Shown here in pieces: positions 6,242 through 14,398 of a stretch of DNA of 16,731 bases. A program made the translations under genes and the position numbers. This stretch comes from Firmicutes bacterium UBA5010 (lineage in GTDB: Bacteria > Bacillota > Clostridia > Tissierellales > Sedimentibacteraceae): the NCBI GenBank assembly GCA_002396645.1, contig DGYI01000035.1, forward strand, positions 59,786 to 76,516, read 5' to 3'. How positions within the stretch are numbered: the stretch's first letter is position 1; each line of letters opens with the position of its first letter. The notes below the pieces were generated by a model. It ran no database searches and was not told the origin of the DNA. It saw only the letters and a program-made list of their open reading frames with translations.

Positions 6242-6258
6242 GATAAAAGAGGAATACA

Positions 6259-6834
6259 ATGTATTTAATTGTTGGTTTAGGAAACCCAGGAAGAGAATAT
6301 GCCGGGACAAGACACAATGTTGGTTTTGATACAATTGACTTTTTGGCATATAAAAATGATGTTAAATTAAATAAATTAAAGTTTAATGCTGTTTTTGGCG
6401 AATATAATATAAACAGTGAAAAAGTTTTATTATTTAAGCCTGTTACATATATGAATTTAAGTGGTAACGCGGTTATTGAAGCAGTGCGGTTTTATAAAAT
6501 ACCGGTTGAAAATATAATTGTTATTTACGATGATATAGATATAGGTCTTGGCTCATTAAGAATCAGACCTCATGGAAGCAGCGGAACTCATAATGGCATG
6601 AAATCATTGATTTATCAATTGCAGACTGAGAATTTTAAGCGTATCAGAATAGGAATAGGGAAAAGTAAAAACCCTAATATAAGTTTAGCTGACTATGTGC
6701 TGCAAAAATTTGATAATGATGAGAGAACAGCTGTAAATGAAGCTATCCAGAATGCGGGAATAGCTGCCGAGGATATTGTCAGATTTGGATTAGAACATGC
6801 AATGAGCAATTATAATAAAAGCATAAAGGAATGA
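6259..6834 (+). CDS. pth: Peptidyl-tRNA hydrolase
   Basis: Pth releases tRNA from peptidyl-tRNAs that drop off the ribosome, so it is needed for translation. The 191-residue product has GLGNPGREYAGTRHNVGF with the catalytic His19, FKPVTYMNLSG, the IYDDIDIGLGSLRIRPHGSSGTHNGMKSL segment with the catalytic-site Asp and Asn, and FKRIRIGIG. Length is typical. The ATG at 6259 follows an AGAGGAA site. The gene is 17 bp after glmU and is clearly in its operon. In B. subtilis (where it is spoVC) prs and ctc lie in between; both are absent here. A stem-loop candidate follows at 6865. Confidence 0.97.
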   Translation: MYLIVGLGNPGREYAGTRHNVGFDTIDFLAYKNDVKLNKLKFNAVFGEYNINSEKVLLFKPVTYMNLSGNAVIEAVRFYKIPVENIIVIYDDIDIGLGSLRIRPHGSSGTHNGMKSLIYQLQTENFKRIRIGIGKSKNPNISLADYVLQKFDNDERTAVNEAIQNAGIAAEDIVRFGLEHAMSNYNKSIKE

Positions 6835-6864
6835 AATTTGCTGACAATTTAAGATTTATAGATT

Positions 6865-6900
6865 CAGGAACCTTGTATATTACAATGTTCTTGGGTTTTT
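6865..6900 (+). terminator. Probable terminator or attenuator between pth and mfd
   Basis: CAGGAACCTTGTA (6865-6877) pairs with TACAATGTTCTTG (6881-6893) across a three-base loop, with one mismatch and one wobble, followed by GG and TTTTT (6896-6900). Only 37 bp remain before mfd and no promoter is seen there, so it may leak or act as an attenuator rather than a full stop. Confidence 0.55.
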
Positions 6901-6937
6901 ATGTGTTTATTTTTTGTAGAAAGGTTAAAATAAATTA

Positions 6938-9900
6938 ATGGAAAAATATTTATTTTCGCAATTCCAAAATACTGAGAAATTTAAGGTTATAATTGAAAAT
7001 TATAATATGAATAAACGCCAATTGATTCACGGACTCAATGAAGAAGGATTGGCTTATTTGTGTTGTAATTTAAATGATTACGGAATAAATAAAATATTGA
7101 TAGTTACTAATAATGAGTTTAAAAGCAAGGACATAAGTGATTATCTTAAAGCTTATACCGACAATGTAGAACTTTTTAAGCAAAGGGAACTGATATTATA
7201 TAATGTAGATGCTTTAAGTAAAGAAGATATTCATAAAAGAGTCAATACATTATACAGAATAATCAATGATAAAAAACTTATTGTTACGGCAAGCTTAGAT
7301 TCTTTGGTAAGCAGAGTTGTGCCTAAAGAAAAATTTAAGAAAAATATATTAAAATTAGAATATGGTGCGAGTTATGATTTTGAAAATTTAATACGCAGGT
7401 TAAGTGAATTAGGCTATGAGCGGGTTGATGCAATTGAAGGACAGGGACAATTTTCTGTAAGAGGCGGAATTTTAGACATTTTTTCATTATCTGAAAAAAA
7501 TCCTTACAGAGTTGAGTTTTTTGATGACGAAGTGGATTCAATAAGAACTATAGATATTAAAACCCAAAGGTCTATAAAGAATGAAAAAAAACTTGTTATT
7601 TTGCCATGCAGCGATGTCTTTTTTGATAAAGAAGAGCTTGAAACTATCAAAGAGGAGCTAGACAAAGATTTTCAAAAGAGATTAAAAAAGCTGGACACAA
7701 TATTAGAAGGTGATAAACTTAAGGAAAATTTACAATCCCTTTATGAAAGCTATACTTTCAGATTAAATTCCGACACTCATTTTGATAATACCGATCTTTT
7801 GTTACCCTTTGTAAATTCTGAATTTGAAAGTGTTCTTGATTATTTTGATGACAGAACACTTGTTGTGTTACTTGAACCCGATAAAATATATGAGGAATTC
7901 AAGGTTTTAGCCGAAGGCTTCAACTTAAGGTATACTCAACTTTTTGAAAAAGGCGAAGCATTTTATAAGCAGAGCAATATATGTTTTAGCAGGACTGATA
8001 TTGAAAAGAAGTTAAACAGCAAAAAAATAATGTATCATAATGCTATAATTAAGACTAATAAAAACTATGAGATAGATGATATCTGCCAAATAATTTCAAA
8101 GGATGCTACATCCTATTACGGTAAAATGGAAGATTTGGCAAAAGATTTAAATAGGTATAAATACAAAGGTTATAAGACCTTAATAGTGTTAAGCGGCAAT
8201 GACAGATGCAAAAAGCTGCATTCAATATTAAATGACTATAGCTGCAGCACCGTCTTATCCTTTGATTCTTCAACACCTATGACAGGTCAGGTATTTATAT
8301 CGGTGGGAGATGTAAAAAAAGGCTTTGAAATGCTTGAAAGCAAGCTTTTGCTTTTGACTGAAAATGAGATTTTCGGTGCAGCTAAAAAGAAAAGCAAAAT
8401 TAAGAGCAAGGCTAAGAAAAATAAAATCGAGACCTTCTCCGATTTAAAAGTAGGAGATTATGTCGTACATGAATATCACGGTATAGGGCAGTATATAGGT
8501 ATAGAGAAATTAAATGTTCAAAATGTAAAAAAAGACTATTTATGTGTAAGATATAAAGGTGAAGATAAGCTCTATGTTCCTGTTGATCAATTGTCTCTGA
8601 TACAAAAATATATAGGCTCGGATTCTATTGTACCTAAAGTAAATAAGATGAGCAGCCAGGACTGGAATAAGGTTAAAGAAAGAACAAAAAAAGCAATTGA
8701 GGATATGGCGGGCGAATTGATAGAGCTGTATGCCAAGAGAAAAGTGCTTAAGGGTTATGCTTATTCCAAGGACACAGAGTGGCAGAGAGATTTCGAATAC
8801 AAATTTCCTTTTGAGGAAACAGATGATCAGCTCAGATGTGTTGATGAAATAAAAAATGATATGGAAAAAAGCCGTCCTATGGACAGACTCTTATGCGGAG
8901 ATGTTGGATTCGGAAAAACCGAAGTTGCACTTAGAGCTGTGTTTAAGGCTGTTATGGATGGAAAACAAGTAGCTATATTGGCTCCGACTACAATACTTGC
9001 ACAGCAGCATTTTTCCAATGTAATAGACAGATTCAGAGGCTTTCCGATTAAGTCTGAAATGCTAAGCAGATTCAGGACAGCTTCACAACAGAAAAAAATA
9101 ATTCAAGCGGTAAACAAAGGCCTGATAGATATAGTTATCGGAACACATAAGCTATTGTCAAGCGATTTAAAATTTAAGGATTTAGGTCTTCTTGTCATAG
9201 ACGAAGAGCAGCGTTTTGGTGTTAAGCACAAGGAGGCTATAAAGCAGTTAAAGTCAAATATAGATGTTCTGACTCTGACTGCAACTCCGATTCCGAGAAC
9301 TCTTCATATGTCAATGATAGGAATACGAGACATGAGTTTGATAGAAGAGCCTCCGGGAGACAGAACACCTATACAGACTTATGTTATAGAGCATAGCGAA
9401 GGTATTATAAGAGATGCTATCGAAAGAGAAATATCAAGAAACGGTCAGGTATACTATGTCCATAACAGAGTATCTGATATAGAAAGCGCAGCGCATAAAA
9501 TAAGAGAGCTTGTACCTGCTGCAAGAGTAATTGTCGGTCATGGACAAATGCATGAAAGAGAGCTTGAGAATGTTATGATTGGTTTTGTAAACAAAGAATA
9601 TGATGTTTTAGTATGCACAACCATCATAGAAACAGGCATGGATATACCGAATGCCAATACTTTGATTATAGACAATGCCGATAATTTCGGACTGTCTCAG
9701 CTGTATCAGCTAAGAGGAAGAGTCGGTCGTTCCAATAAAACTTCCTTTGCATATTTGACATATGAAAGAAATAAGGTTTTGACGGAAATTGCTGACAAAA
9801 GGCTAAAGGCAATAAGAGAATTTACCGAATTTGGCTCAGGCTTTAAAATCGCTATGAGGGACTTGGAAATTAGAGGATGCGGAAATATACTGGGCTCAGA

Positions 9901-10498
9901 GCAGCACGGACATATGCTTGCTATAGGATATGATTTGTATGTTAAGTTTTTAGACAGAGCGGTTAAAAAACTGAGCGGAATAGAACTTGAGGATGATATT
10001 GAAATTTCTGTTGATTTAAATGTTGATGGCTATATTCCAAGCTCATATATATCAAATGAGGAGCAAAAAATTGAAATATACAAAAAAATTGCTGCTATAA
10101 GCAATAATGACATTAATAGTGTCGCAGACGATATACTTGATATAACTGAAGAAATTATAGACAGATTCGGCACTATACCTAAAGAAGTAAATAATCTGAT
10201 TAAGGTTGCATATATTAAAACTTTGTGTAAAAAACTTAATATAAAGGAAATAGCACAGGTCAACAAGGTTTTAAAAATCGGATTCTTATCAAATAAAGGA
10301 CTTAATATTGAAGCTACAAATTATTTGATTGAAAAATACTTTGGCAGAATTAAATTTGATGCTTCTAAGGAGCCTGTTATAAAATATCAGCTTAATTCTA
10401 TAGAGCAGGATAATTTATTGGAAGAAATAAAGAATATTCTTGAAAAACTGTGTGAGATAAGTTTTGTCAATAATATTCAAAATGTTGTCAGGAAATAG
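6938..10498 (+). CDS. mfd: Transcription-repair coupling factor Mfd
   Basis: Mfd is an ATP-driven DNA translocase that removes RNA polymerase stalled at lesions and recruits the UvrABC repair system. The 1186-residue length is normal. The N-terminal UvrB-like part includes GQFSVRGGILDIF. The RNA polymerase interaction domain follows at about residues 500-570 (VGDYVVHEYHGIGQYIG, DKLYVPVDQL). The RecG-like motor has Walker A GDVGFGKT (654-661), DEEQ at 755-758, LTATPIPRTLHMS and the GRVGRSNKTSFAYL region. The C-terminal regulatory domain starts near GYIPSSYISNEEQK. A lysine-rich linker (AAKKKSKIKSKAKKNK) precedes the polymerase-binding domain. The ATG at 6938 has a weakish AAAGG site 13 bases upstream; no better start is seen. 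It is followed 24 bp later by the foldase gene, so the two are probably co-transcribed. B. subtilis fin (yabK), between pth and mfd there, is not present. Confidence 0.97.
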   Translation: MEKYLFSQFQNTEKFKVIIENYNMNKRQLIHGLNEEGLAYLCCNLNDYGINKILIVTNNEFKSKDISDYLKAYTDNVELFKQRELILYNVDALSKEDIHKRVNTLYRIINDKKLIVTASLDSLVSRVVPKEKFKKNILKLEYGASYDFENLIRRLSELGYERVDAIEGQGQFSVRGGILDIFSLSEKNPYRVEFFDDEVDSIRTIDIKTQRSIKNEKKLVILPCSDVFFDKEELETIKEELDKDFQKRLKKLDTILEGDKLKENLQSLYESYTFRLNSDTHFDNTDLLLPFVNSEFESVLDYFDDRTLVVLLEPDKIYEEFKVLAEGFNLRYTQLFEKGEAFYKQSNICFSRTDIEKKLNSKKIMYHNAIIKTNKNYEIDDICQIISKDATSYYGKMEDLAKDLNRYKYKGYKTLIVLSGNDRCKKLHSILNDYSCSTVLSFDSSTPMTGQVFISVGDVKKGFEMLESKLLLLTENEIFGAAKKKSKIKSKAKKNKIETFSDLKVGDYVVHEYHGIGQYIGIEKLNVQNVKKDYLCVRYKGEDKLYVPVDQLSLIQKYIGSDSIVPKVNKMSSQDWNKVKERTKKAIEDMAGELIELYAKRKVLKGYAYSKDTEWQRDFEYKFPFEETDDQLRCVDEIKNDMEKSRPMDRLLCGDVGFGKTEVALRAVFKAVMDGKQVAILAPTTILAQQHFSNVIDRFRGFPIKSEMLSRFRTASQQKKIIQAVNKGLIDIVIGTHKLLSSDLKFKDLGLLVIDEEQRFGVKHKEAIKQLKSNIDVLTLTATPIPRTLHMSMIGIRDMSLIEEPPGDRTPIQTYVIEHSEGIIRDAIEREISRNGQVYYVHNRVSDIESAAHKIRELVPAARVIVGHGQMHERELENVMIGFVNKEYDVLVCTTIIETGMDIPNANTLIIDNADNFGLSQLYQLRGRVGRSNKTSFAYLTYERNKVLTEIADKRLKAIREFTEFGSGFKIAMRDLEIRGCGNILGSEQHGHMLAIGYDLYVKFLDRAVKKLSGIELEDDIEISVDLNVDGYIPSSYISNEEQKIEIYKKIAAISNNDINSVADDILDITEEIIDRFGTIPKEVNNLIKVAYIKTLCKKLNIKEIAQVNKVLKIGFLSNKGLNIEATNYLIEKYFGRIKFDASKEPVIKYQLNSIEQDNLLEEIKNILEKLCEISFVNNIQNVVRK

Positions 10499-10522
10499 AT
10501 TAGTTTAATGAGGAGAAACAAT

Positions 10523-11449
10523 ATGAAAATTAAAAGAAAAATTATAATTGGTTTTGTAGTATGTATGCTGCTTGGTTTGGTTGCATGCAATAAAAAAGAA
10601 GAAGCATCAATGGTAAAGGTTAAAGTTAACGGTCAAGAAATTACTGTCGGGGAATACGATAAAAGATTGGCTCAGATGATGGAAATGTATGAAGCTCAAT
10701 ATGGTTCAGGTATCTGGACTCAGGAAGTAGAAAAGGATAAAACATACAAGCAGTACTTAGAAGACATGGTGCTTGATACAATGATTCTTGAAATAGTTAT
10801 TATAGAAGAAGCAAATAAGGCGGGCCTTGAAGTTACAGATGAAGAGCTGAAAGAGGAATTTGCTAAATATAAAGAATATTTTACATCCGAAGATGAATAT
10901 AATAAGTTTTTAAAAGAATCCGGAATGACAGAAGATTTTTTAAAAGAATCTTTGAAAAAGGAATTGTTGATTGATCAGTTTTTGAGTATAAAATCTGAGG
11001 CAATAAACAGTTTGGATCCGAGTGATGCTGAGCTAAGAGCACTATATGCCGATAAAAAGATCATGTTTGATCAGATAGAAGCGAGCCATATATTAGTGGA
11101 TAGTGAAAAAAGTGCTAAAGAAATTAAAGAAAAAATAGATAAGGGTGAGGATTTTGCTCAGCTTGCAAAGGAATTTTCGAGCTGCCCAAGCAGTGAAGAT
11201 GGAGGAAATTTAGGATATTTCACATATGGAGATATGATGACTGAATTTTCAGAGGTTGCATTTAAGTTAAAAATCGGAGAAATCAGCGACCCGGTTAAAT
11301 CATCATATGGATATCATGTTATAAAGGTAACGGACATAAAAGATTCTTATGAAGATATTGAACAAGAGGAACTGAAATATCAATTTAAGACCTTGAAATA
11401 TAATGAAATGCTGGATAATTATATTGAAAATGCCAAGATTGAGAAATAA
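10523..11449 (+). CDS. PrsA-like foldase lipoprotein (PpiC/parvulin peptidyl-prolyl isomerase)
   Basis: This is an extracytoplasmic peptidyl-prolyl isomerase that helps fold exported proteins. The 308-residue product starts with a lipoprotein signal, MKIKRKIIIGFVVCMLLGLVAC, whose lipobox LVAC puts the lipidated cysteine at residue 22. A SurA/PrsA-like N-terminal helical region follows (about 30-165). Then comes a parvulin domain (about 178-275) with EASHILV, GEDFAQLAKEFSSCPSSEDGGNLGYF, F..VAFKLKIGEISDPVKSSYGYHVIKV. A charged helical tail ends the protein. I chose the ATG at 10523 because GAGGAG (10510-10515) lies seven bases before it. The ATG at 10508 overlaps that site and would add five residues. 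It is 24 bp after mfd. The family is sure, but clostridial genomes often hold several copies, so I leave out the prsA symbol. Confidence 0.92.
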   Translation: MKIKRKIIIGFVVCMLLGLVACNKKEEASMVKVKVNGQEITVGEYDKRLAQMMEMYEAQYGSGIWTQEVEKDKTYKQYLEDMVLDTMILEIVIIEEANKAGLEVTDEELKEEFAKYKEYFTSEDEYNKFLKESGMTEDFLKESLKKELLIDQFLSIKSEAINSLDPSDAELRALYADKKIMFDQIEASHILVDSEKSAKEIKEKIDKGEDFAQLAKEFSSCPSSEDGGNLGYFTYGDMMTEFSEVAFKLKIGEISDPVKSSYGYHVIKVTDIKDSYEDIEQEELKYQFKTLKYNEMLDNYIENAKIEK

Positions 11450-11484
11450 AAAATTGGGTATAATTTTATTACATAGGAATAAAA

Positions 11485-11512
11485 TTGACAATTATACAAA
11501 TAATATTAAATA
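11485..11512 (+). promoter_or_regulatory. Possible promoter upstream of spoVT
   Basis: A perfect TTGACA (11485-11490) is followed after 16 bases by TAAATA (11507-11512). The -10 is poor and alternatives at longer spacing exist. In B. subtilis spoVT is driven by sigma-G; I could not find a convincing sigma-G pair here. The -10 region overlaps the left arm of the perfect dyad at 11501-11534. Confidence 0.35.
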
Positions 11513-11534
11513 TTAACAAATATATTTAATATTA
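11501..11534. promoter_or_regulatory. Perfect 13-bp inverted repeat upstream of spoVT
   Basis: TAATATTAAATAT (11501-11513) is an exact reverse complement of ATATTTAATATTA (11522-11534), with an 8-base centre. It lies 33 bp before the spoVT start and over the possible promoter. It could be an operator for an AbrB-like dimer, including SpoVT itself, or a weak RNA hairpin. It is made only of A and T, in an AT-rich gap. Confidence 0.45.
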
Positions 11535-11567
11535 GCACAAAAAATATATTTATAATTAGGAGGAAAC

Positions 11568-12119
11568 ATGAAAGCAACAGGTATAGTAAGACGTATTGAT
11601 GATCTTGGAAGGGTTGTTATTCCAAAGGAGATAAGAAGAACACTAAGAATCAGAGAAGGAGATCCCCTAGAAATATTCACTGATAGAGAGGGTGAAATAA
11701 TACTTAAAAAATATTCCCCAATAGGTGAATTAACTGAATTTGCAGATAGCTATGTAGAATCATTATTTGAAACTACAAGACATACTGCTATAATTACAGA
11801 TAGGGATTCGGCTATTGCAGCTGCAGGAACTAACAAAAAAGAATATTATGAAGAAAAAATAAGTCCGGATTTAGAAAAAATTATCGAGTCTCGTGAGATA
11901 TTCGTATCTGAGGGAGGAGTTAATGCATCACGTATAAATGCTGCTGAATATGCTCCGGATGCTTATACAGCGCAGGTTATCGCACCTATCGTTGTTCAGG
12001 GAGATGCTATAGGAGCTGTAATATTGGTTTCTAAAGAAAAGAATGCAAAAATGGGAGAAGCAGAGCAAAAATTAGTTAAAAATGCTAGCCTGTTTTTATC
12101 AAGACAAATGGAGAACTAA
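11568..12119 (+). CDS. spoVT: Stage V sporulation transcription factor SpoVT (AbrB family)
   Basis: SpoVT is a forespore regulator that tunes sigma-G-dependent genes. The 183-residue product has an N-terminal swapped-hairpin AbrB DNA-binding domain (residues 1-50: MKATGIVRRIDDLGRVVIPK, EIRRTLRIREGDPLEIF). A GAF-like C-terminal domain (about 55-180) with TAIITDRDSAIAAAG and VIAPIVVQGDAIGAVILVS distinguishes SpoVT from short AbrB proteins. Length matches the family (about 178-183). The ATG at 11568 follows an ideal AGGAGG (11558-11563). It stands in the same place as in B. subtilis, downstream of mfd, with the foldase gene between. The gap before it has a candidate promoter and a perfect inverted repeat; the gap after it has a strong terminator. 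Its presence is the best sign that the host forms spores. Confidence 0.95.
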   Translation: MKATGIVRRIDDLGRVVIPKEIRRTLRIREGDPLEIFTDREGEIILKKYSPIGELTEFADSYVESLFETTRHTAIITDRDSAIAAAGTNKKEYYEEKISPDLEKIIESREIFVSEGGVNASRINAAEYAPDAYTAQVIAPIVVQGDAIGAVILVSKEKNAKMGEAEQKLVKNASLFLSRQMEN

Positions 12120-12169
12120 TCAGTTTTCAAAGATTTAAACGTTTCAAACTCAATTGATGAACTTTACAG

Positions 12170-12208
12170 CAGATTATTTATAATGAATTATAAGTAATCT
12201 GTTTTTTT
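12170..12208 (+). terminator. Intrinsic terminator after spoVT
   Basis: CAGATTATTTATAAT (12170-12184) pairs with ATTATAAGTAATCTG (12187-12201) at 14 of 15 positions plus one wobble, followed by seven T residues (12202-12208). The two-base gap between arms means the top pairs open to form the loop. It is the first of four hairpins in a row. Confidence 0.85.
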
Positions 12209-12240
12209 ATCACATAGGAAAGTTCTCTTTCCTATGTGAT
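12209..12240. other. Perfect 14-bp hairpin in the spoVT downstream gap
   Basis: ATCACATAGGAAAG (12209-12222) and CTTTCCTATGTGAT (12227-12240) are exact complements with a TTCT loop. It starts directly after the T-tract of the terminator. No T-tract follows on the + strand. On the minus strand the stem is followed by AAAAAAA, so it is not a terminator in that direction either. Confidence 0.75.
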
Positions 12241-12244
12241 AAAT

Positions 12245-12265
12245 GAAGAATCGGAACGATTCTTC
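12245..12265. other. Perfect 9-bp hairpin in the spoVT downstream gap
   Basis: GAAGAATCG (12245-12253) and CGATTCTTC (12257-12265) are exact complements around GAA. It lies four bases after the previous hairpin and has no T-tract. Its role is unknown. Confidence 0.65.
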
Positions 12266-12270
12266 CATAG

Positions 12271-12292
12271 AGCGAAACTTGTTTCGCTTTTT
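12271..12292 (+). terminator. Second terminator-like hairpin before the beta-CASP gene
   Basis: AGCGAAAC (12271-12278) and GTTTCGCT (12281-12288) form a perfect inverted repeat running into TTTTT (12288-12292). The stem is short and the T-tract modest. It closes the four-hairpin cluster and could give extra insulation of the next gene. Confidence 0.5.
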
Positions 12293-12312
12293 ATAAAAGA
12301 TATCTTATTTAC

Positions 12313-12339
12313 TTGCAGATAAAAAAGTGATAATATAAA
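12313..12339 (+). promoter_or_regulatory. Weak promoter candidate for the beta-CASP gene
   Basis: TTGCAG (12313-12318) and TATAAA (12334-12339) are separated by 15 bases, shorter than the usual 17. After the terminators upstream, the gene needs its own promoter, and this is the best pair I see in the gap. Confidence 0.3.
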
Positions 12340-12379
12340 TGTATAGATATATAAACTATTTGACATATGGGAGGTTTCT

Positions 12380-14050
12380 ATGAGAATAAGTTTTCACGGT
12401 GCAGTTGAAGCGGTGACAGGCTCGTGTCATTTGCTTGAATTCAATGATAAGAAAGTATTGTTAGATTGCGGTCAATTTCAAGGCAGCAATCGTGAAGAGA
12501 GAATGAATTTTGATGAATTTGACTTTGTACCATCTGAAATAGATTATTTGCTTTTAAGTCACTGTCATATTGATCATTGCGGAAGAATACCGCTTCTTGT
12601 TAAAAGGGGTTTTAAGGGTGATATTATATGTACAAAACCTACATATGATTTATGTAAGATTATGCTCCTTGACAGTGCTCATATCCATGAAAGTGAAGCT
12701 GAATGGGAAAACAGAAAAGGAAAAAGAGCAGGAAAAAAGACTGTTGAGCCGTTGTATACACAAGAGGATGCAGATTACTGCATGAAATACTTTAAACCTA
12801 AATTATATGGACAAGTGGTTGATATAGACGATGATTTTTCTGTCAGATTTCTTGATGCGGGACATGTATTGGGTTCAGCTATTATAGAAATGTGGATAAG
12901 TGAAGATATAAACGAGGAAGCACTTAAAATTGTATTTTCAGGTGATTTAGGTATAGAAAATAAACCTATATTAAATGATCCGACCTATATTGAAGATGCA
13001 GATTATGCAATTATAGAAGCTACGTATGGTAACAGGCTGCATGAGAATACCGAATCCAGAATGGACGAGCTCATAGATATAATACTCAAAACCACCAGAC
13101 GAGGCGGTAATGTGGTCATTCCATCCTTTGCCGTCGGAAGAACACAAGAGATAATATACGAATTAAATAAATATTACGATTTTCCGCATAAGGACTTAGA
13201 TGAGCTCATGAAAATTCCTGTATATATAGACAGTCCTCTGGCTTCAAAAGCTACGGAGATTTTTAAATTAAACTCTCAGGTTTTTGATGAGGAAACAAGA
13301 GAGCTGCTTATATCGGGAAATAATCCGCTGTATTTTGAAAATCTCAATTTTGTTCAGTCTGCGCTTGAATCTAAAGCCTTAAATGAAGATAAAACTTCTA
13401 AAATTATAATTTCAGCCAGCGGAATGTGTGAAGCAGGCAGAATTAAGCATCACCTTAAGCATAATTTGTGGAGACCTGAATCGAGCATAGTATTCGTTGG
13501 GTATCAGGCTCAGAATACATTGGGAAGAAGAATAAGAGACGGTGAAAAGCTTGTTAAAATATTCGGAGAGGAAATTAACGTATCATCAGAAGTATACGAT
13601 TTAGAAGGATTTTCAGGCCATGCAGACAGAAACGGACTTTTAAAGTGGCTCGGAGCTTTTAAAAAGAAACCGAAAAAACTATTTATAGTTCACGGCGAAG
13701 AGGATGCTAAAACTGATTTTGCCAAAGAGGTTGAATCCAGTCTGTCAATTGAATGCATAATACCAAGAGACGGTGAGATATATGAATTAGAGAGAAATAA
13801 ATTATCCGTAAGTGAAATTATAAAAAATATCTCAAGTCCTCCGAGAGCTATGCAGCCTGCTGAAGCTGAAAAAATTGAGAGCTTGCTGAGGGAAATAGAT
13901 TCTGTTAAAGAGTTATTCAACAATGCATTAAATCTTACTGAGGGAGTTCTGAACGAAAGCGTAAATGTTGAGGAATATAACAGAATTAATAACAGACTTA
14001 TAGAGCTTGAAAATGCTGTAATGAATCTGACTATACTCGCAGGTAAATAG
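12380..14050 (+). CDS. Beta-CASP metallo-beta-lactamase-fold RNase-like protein (YSH1/CPSF type)
   Basis: This protein belongs to the beta-CASP family of metal-dependent nucleases, which process or degrade RNA. The 556-residue product has the metallo-beta-lactamase motifs HCHIDH (His61, His63, Asp65, His66), His162 in GHVLGSA and Asp189 in FSGDLG. It also has the beta-CASP parts: IIEATYGN, VVIPSFAVGRTQEIIYEL, ASGMCEAGRIKHHL, VGYQAQNTLGRRI and the late metal ligand His414 in FSGHAD. All ligands are present, so it should be active. The last 90 or so residues (from about 465) form a charged, leucine-rich, probably coiled-coil tail beyond the catalytic core. The ATG at 12380 has GGGAGG six bases upstream. 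It stands alone behind a cluster of hairpins. It is not RNase J, whose order and length differ. The natural substrate is not evident. Confidence 0.9.
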   Translation: MRISFHGAVEAVTGSCHLLEFNDKKVLLDCGQFQGSNREERMNFDEFDFVPSEIDYLLLSHCHIDHCGRIPLLVKRGFKGDIICTKPTYDLCKIMLLDSAHIHESEAEWENRKGKRAGKKTVEPLYTQEDADYCMKYFKPKLYGQVVDIDDDFSVRFLDAGHVLGSAIIEMWISEDINEEALKIVFSGDLGIENKPILNDPTYIEDADYAIIEATYGNRLHENTESRMDELIDIILKTTRRGGNVVIPSFAVGRTQEIIYELNKYYDFPHKDLDELMKIPVYIDSPLASKATEIFKLNSQVFDEETRELLISGNNPLYFENLNFVQSALESKALNEDKTSKIIISASGMCEAGRIKHHLKHNLWRPESSIVFVGYQAQNTLGRRIRDGEKLVKIFGEEINVSSEVYDLEGFSGHADRNGLLKWLGAFKKKPKKLFIVHGEEDAKTDFAKEVESSLSIECIIPRDGEIYELERNKLSVSEIIKNISSPPRAMQPAEAEKIESLLREIDSVKELFNNALNLTEGVLNESVNVEEYNRINNRLIELENAVMNLTILAGK

Positions 14051-14109
14051 CCGTTTGATTTTGTGTATTATATGTTAAATTTTTATTTAAAAATACAATA
14101 AATTTTTGA

Positions 14110-14138
14110 TAGACAACACTAGCTTGCTGTTATATAAT
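14110..14138 (+). promoter_or_regulatory. Sigma-A-type promoter for the membrane-protein/decarboxylase/tmk run
   Basis: TAGACA (14110-14115), 17 bases and a perfect TATAAT (14133-14138) form a good promoter, with a start near 14145. It precedes four overlapping genes that run to the end of the window. No clear terminator for the upstream gene was found in the 60 bp before it. Confidence 0.65.
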
Positions 14139-14218
14139 ATACATATTATTTGATTAGAATGTCCCGGTACAATCTTGTTAGATTTGATATTTGCCGTGAC
14201 TATGTTGTAGGTGATAAG

Positions 14219-14398
14219 ATGATTATTGAAATAATGATAATATCAGTTATTATTCTTATGATAGCTTTTTTAATGATATTGCTGGTTGTAGAAACTTTAC
14301 ATACAACCAAAAATATTACTAAAAAAAGAAAAATGGAGAGGCGTATTAAACTGAGGAGCATACGTAAAAAAGAGAAAAATGGAGTATATTTTAAGTGA
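14219..14398 (+). CDS. Small single-span membrane protein, unknown function
   Basis: I do not recognise this gene. From the ATG at 14219 it gives 59 residues. An N-terminal hydrophobic segment covers about residues 1-26 (MIIEIMIISVIILMIAFLMI and following), and a strongly basic tail is rich in KKRK, RR and KKEK. By the positive-inside rule the tail faces the cytoplasm. I chose 14219 because AGGTGA (14209-14214) lies four bases before it. Earlier in-frame ATGs at 14150 and 14160 lack a site and lie almost at the predicted RNA start. Its last 20 bases overlap the next gene in another frame, which points to coupled translation. Being first in the run could mean it is a partner of the next membrane protein. 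It is short, so there is some chance it is not a real gene. Confidence 0.5.
   Translation: MIIEIMIISVIILMIAFLMILLVVETLHTTKNITKKRKMERRIKLRSIRKKEKNGVYFK

Noticed and set aside
12570..12785. A 71-residue + strand open frame inside the beta-CASP gene
   Set aside because: It lies fully within a conserved gene in another frame and shows no protein-like motif.
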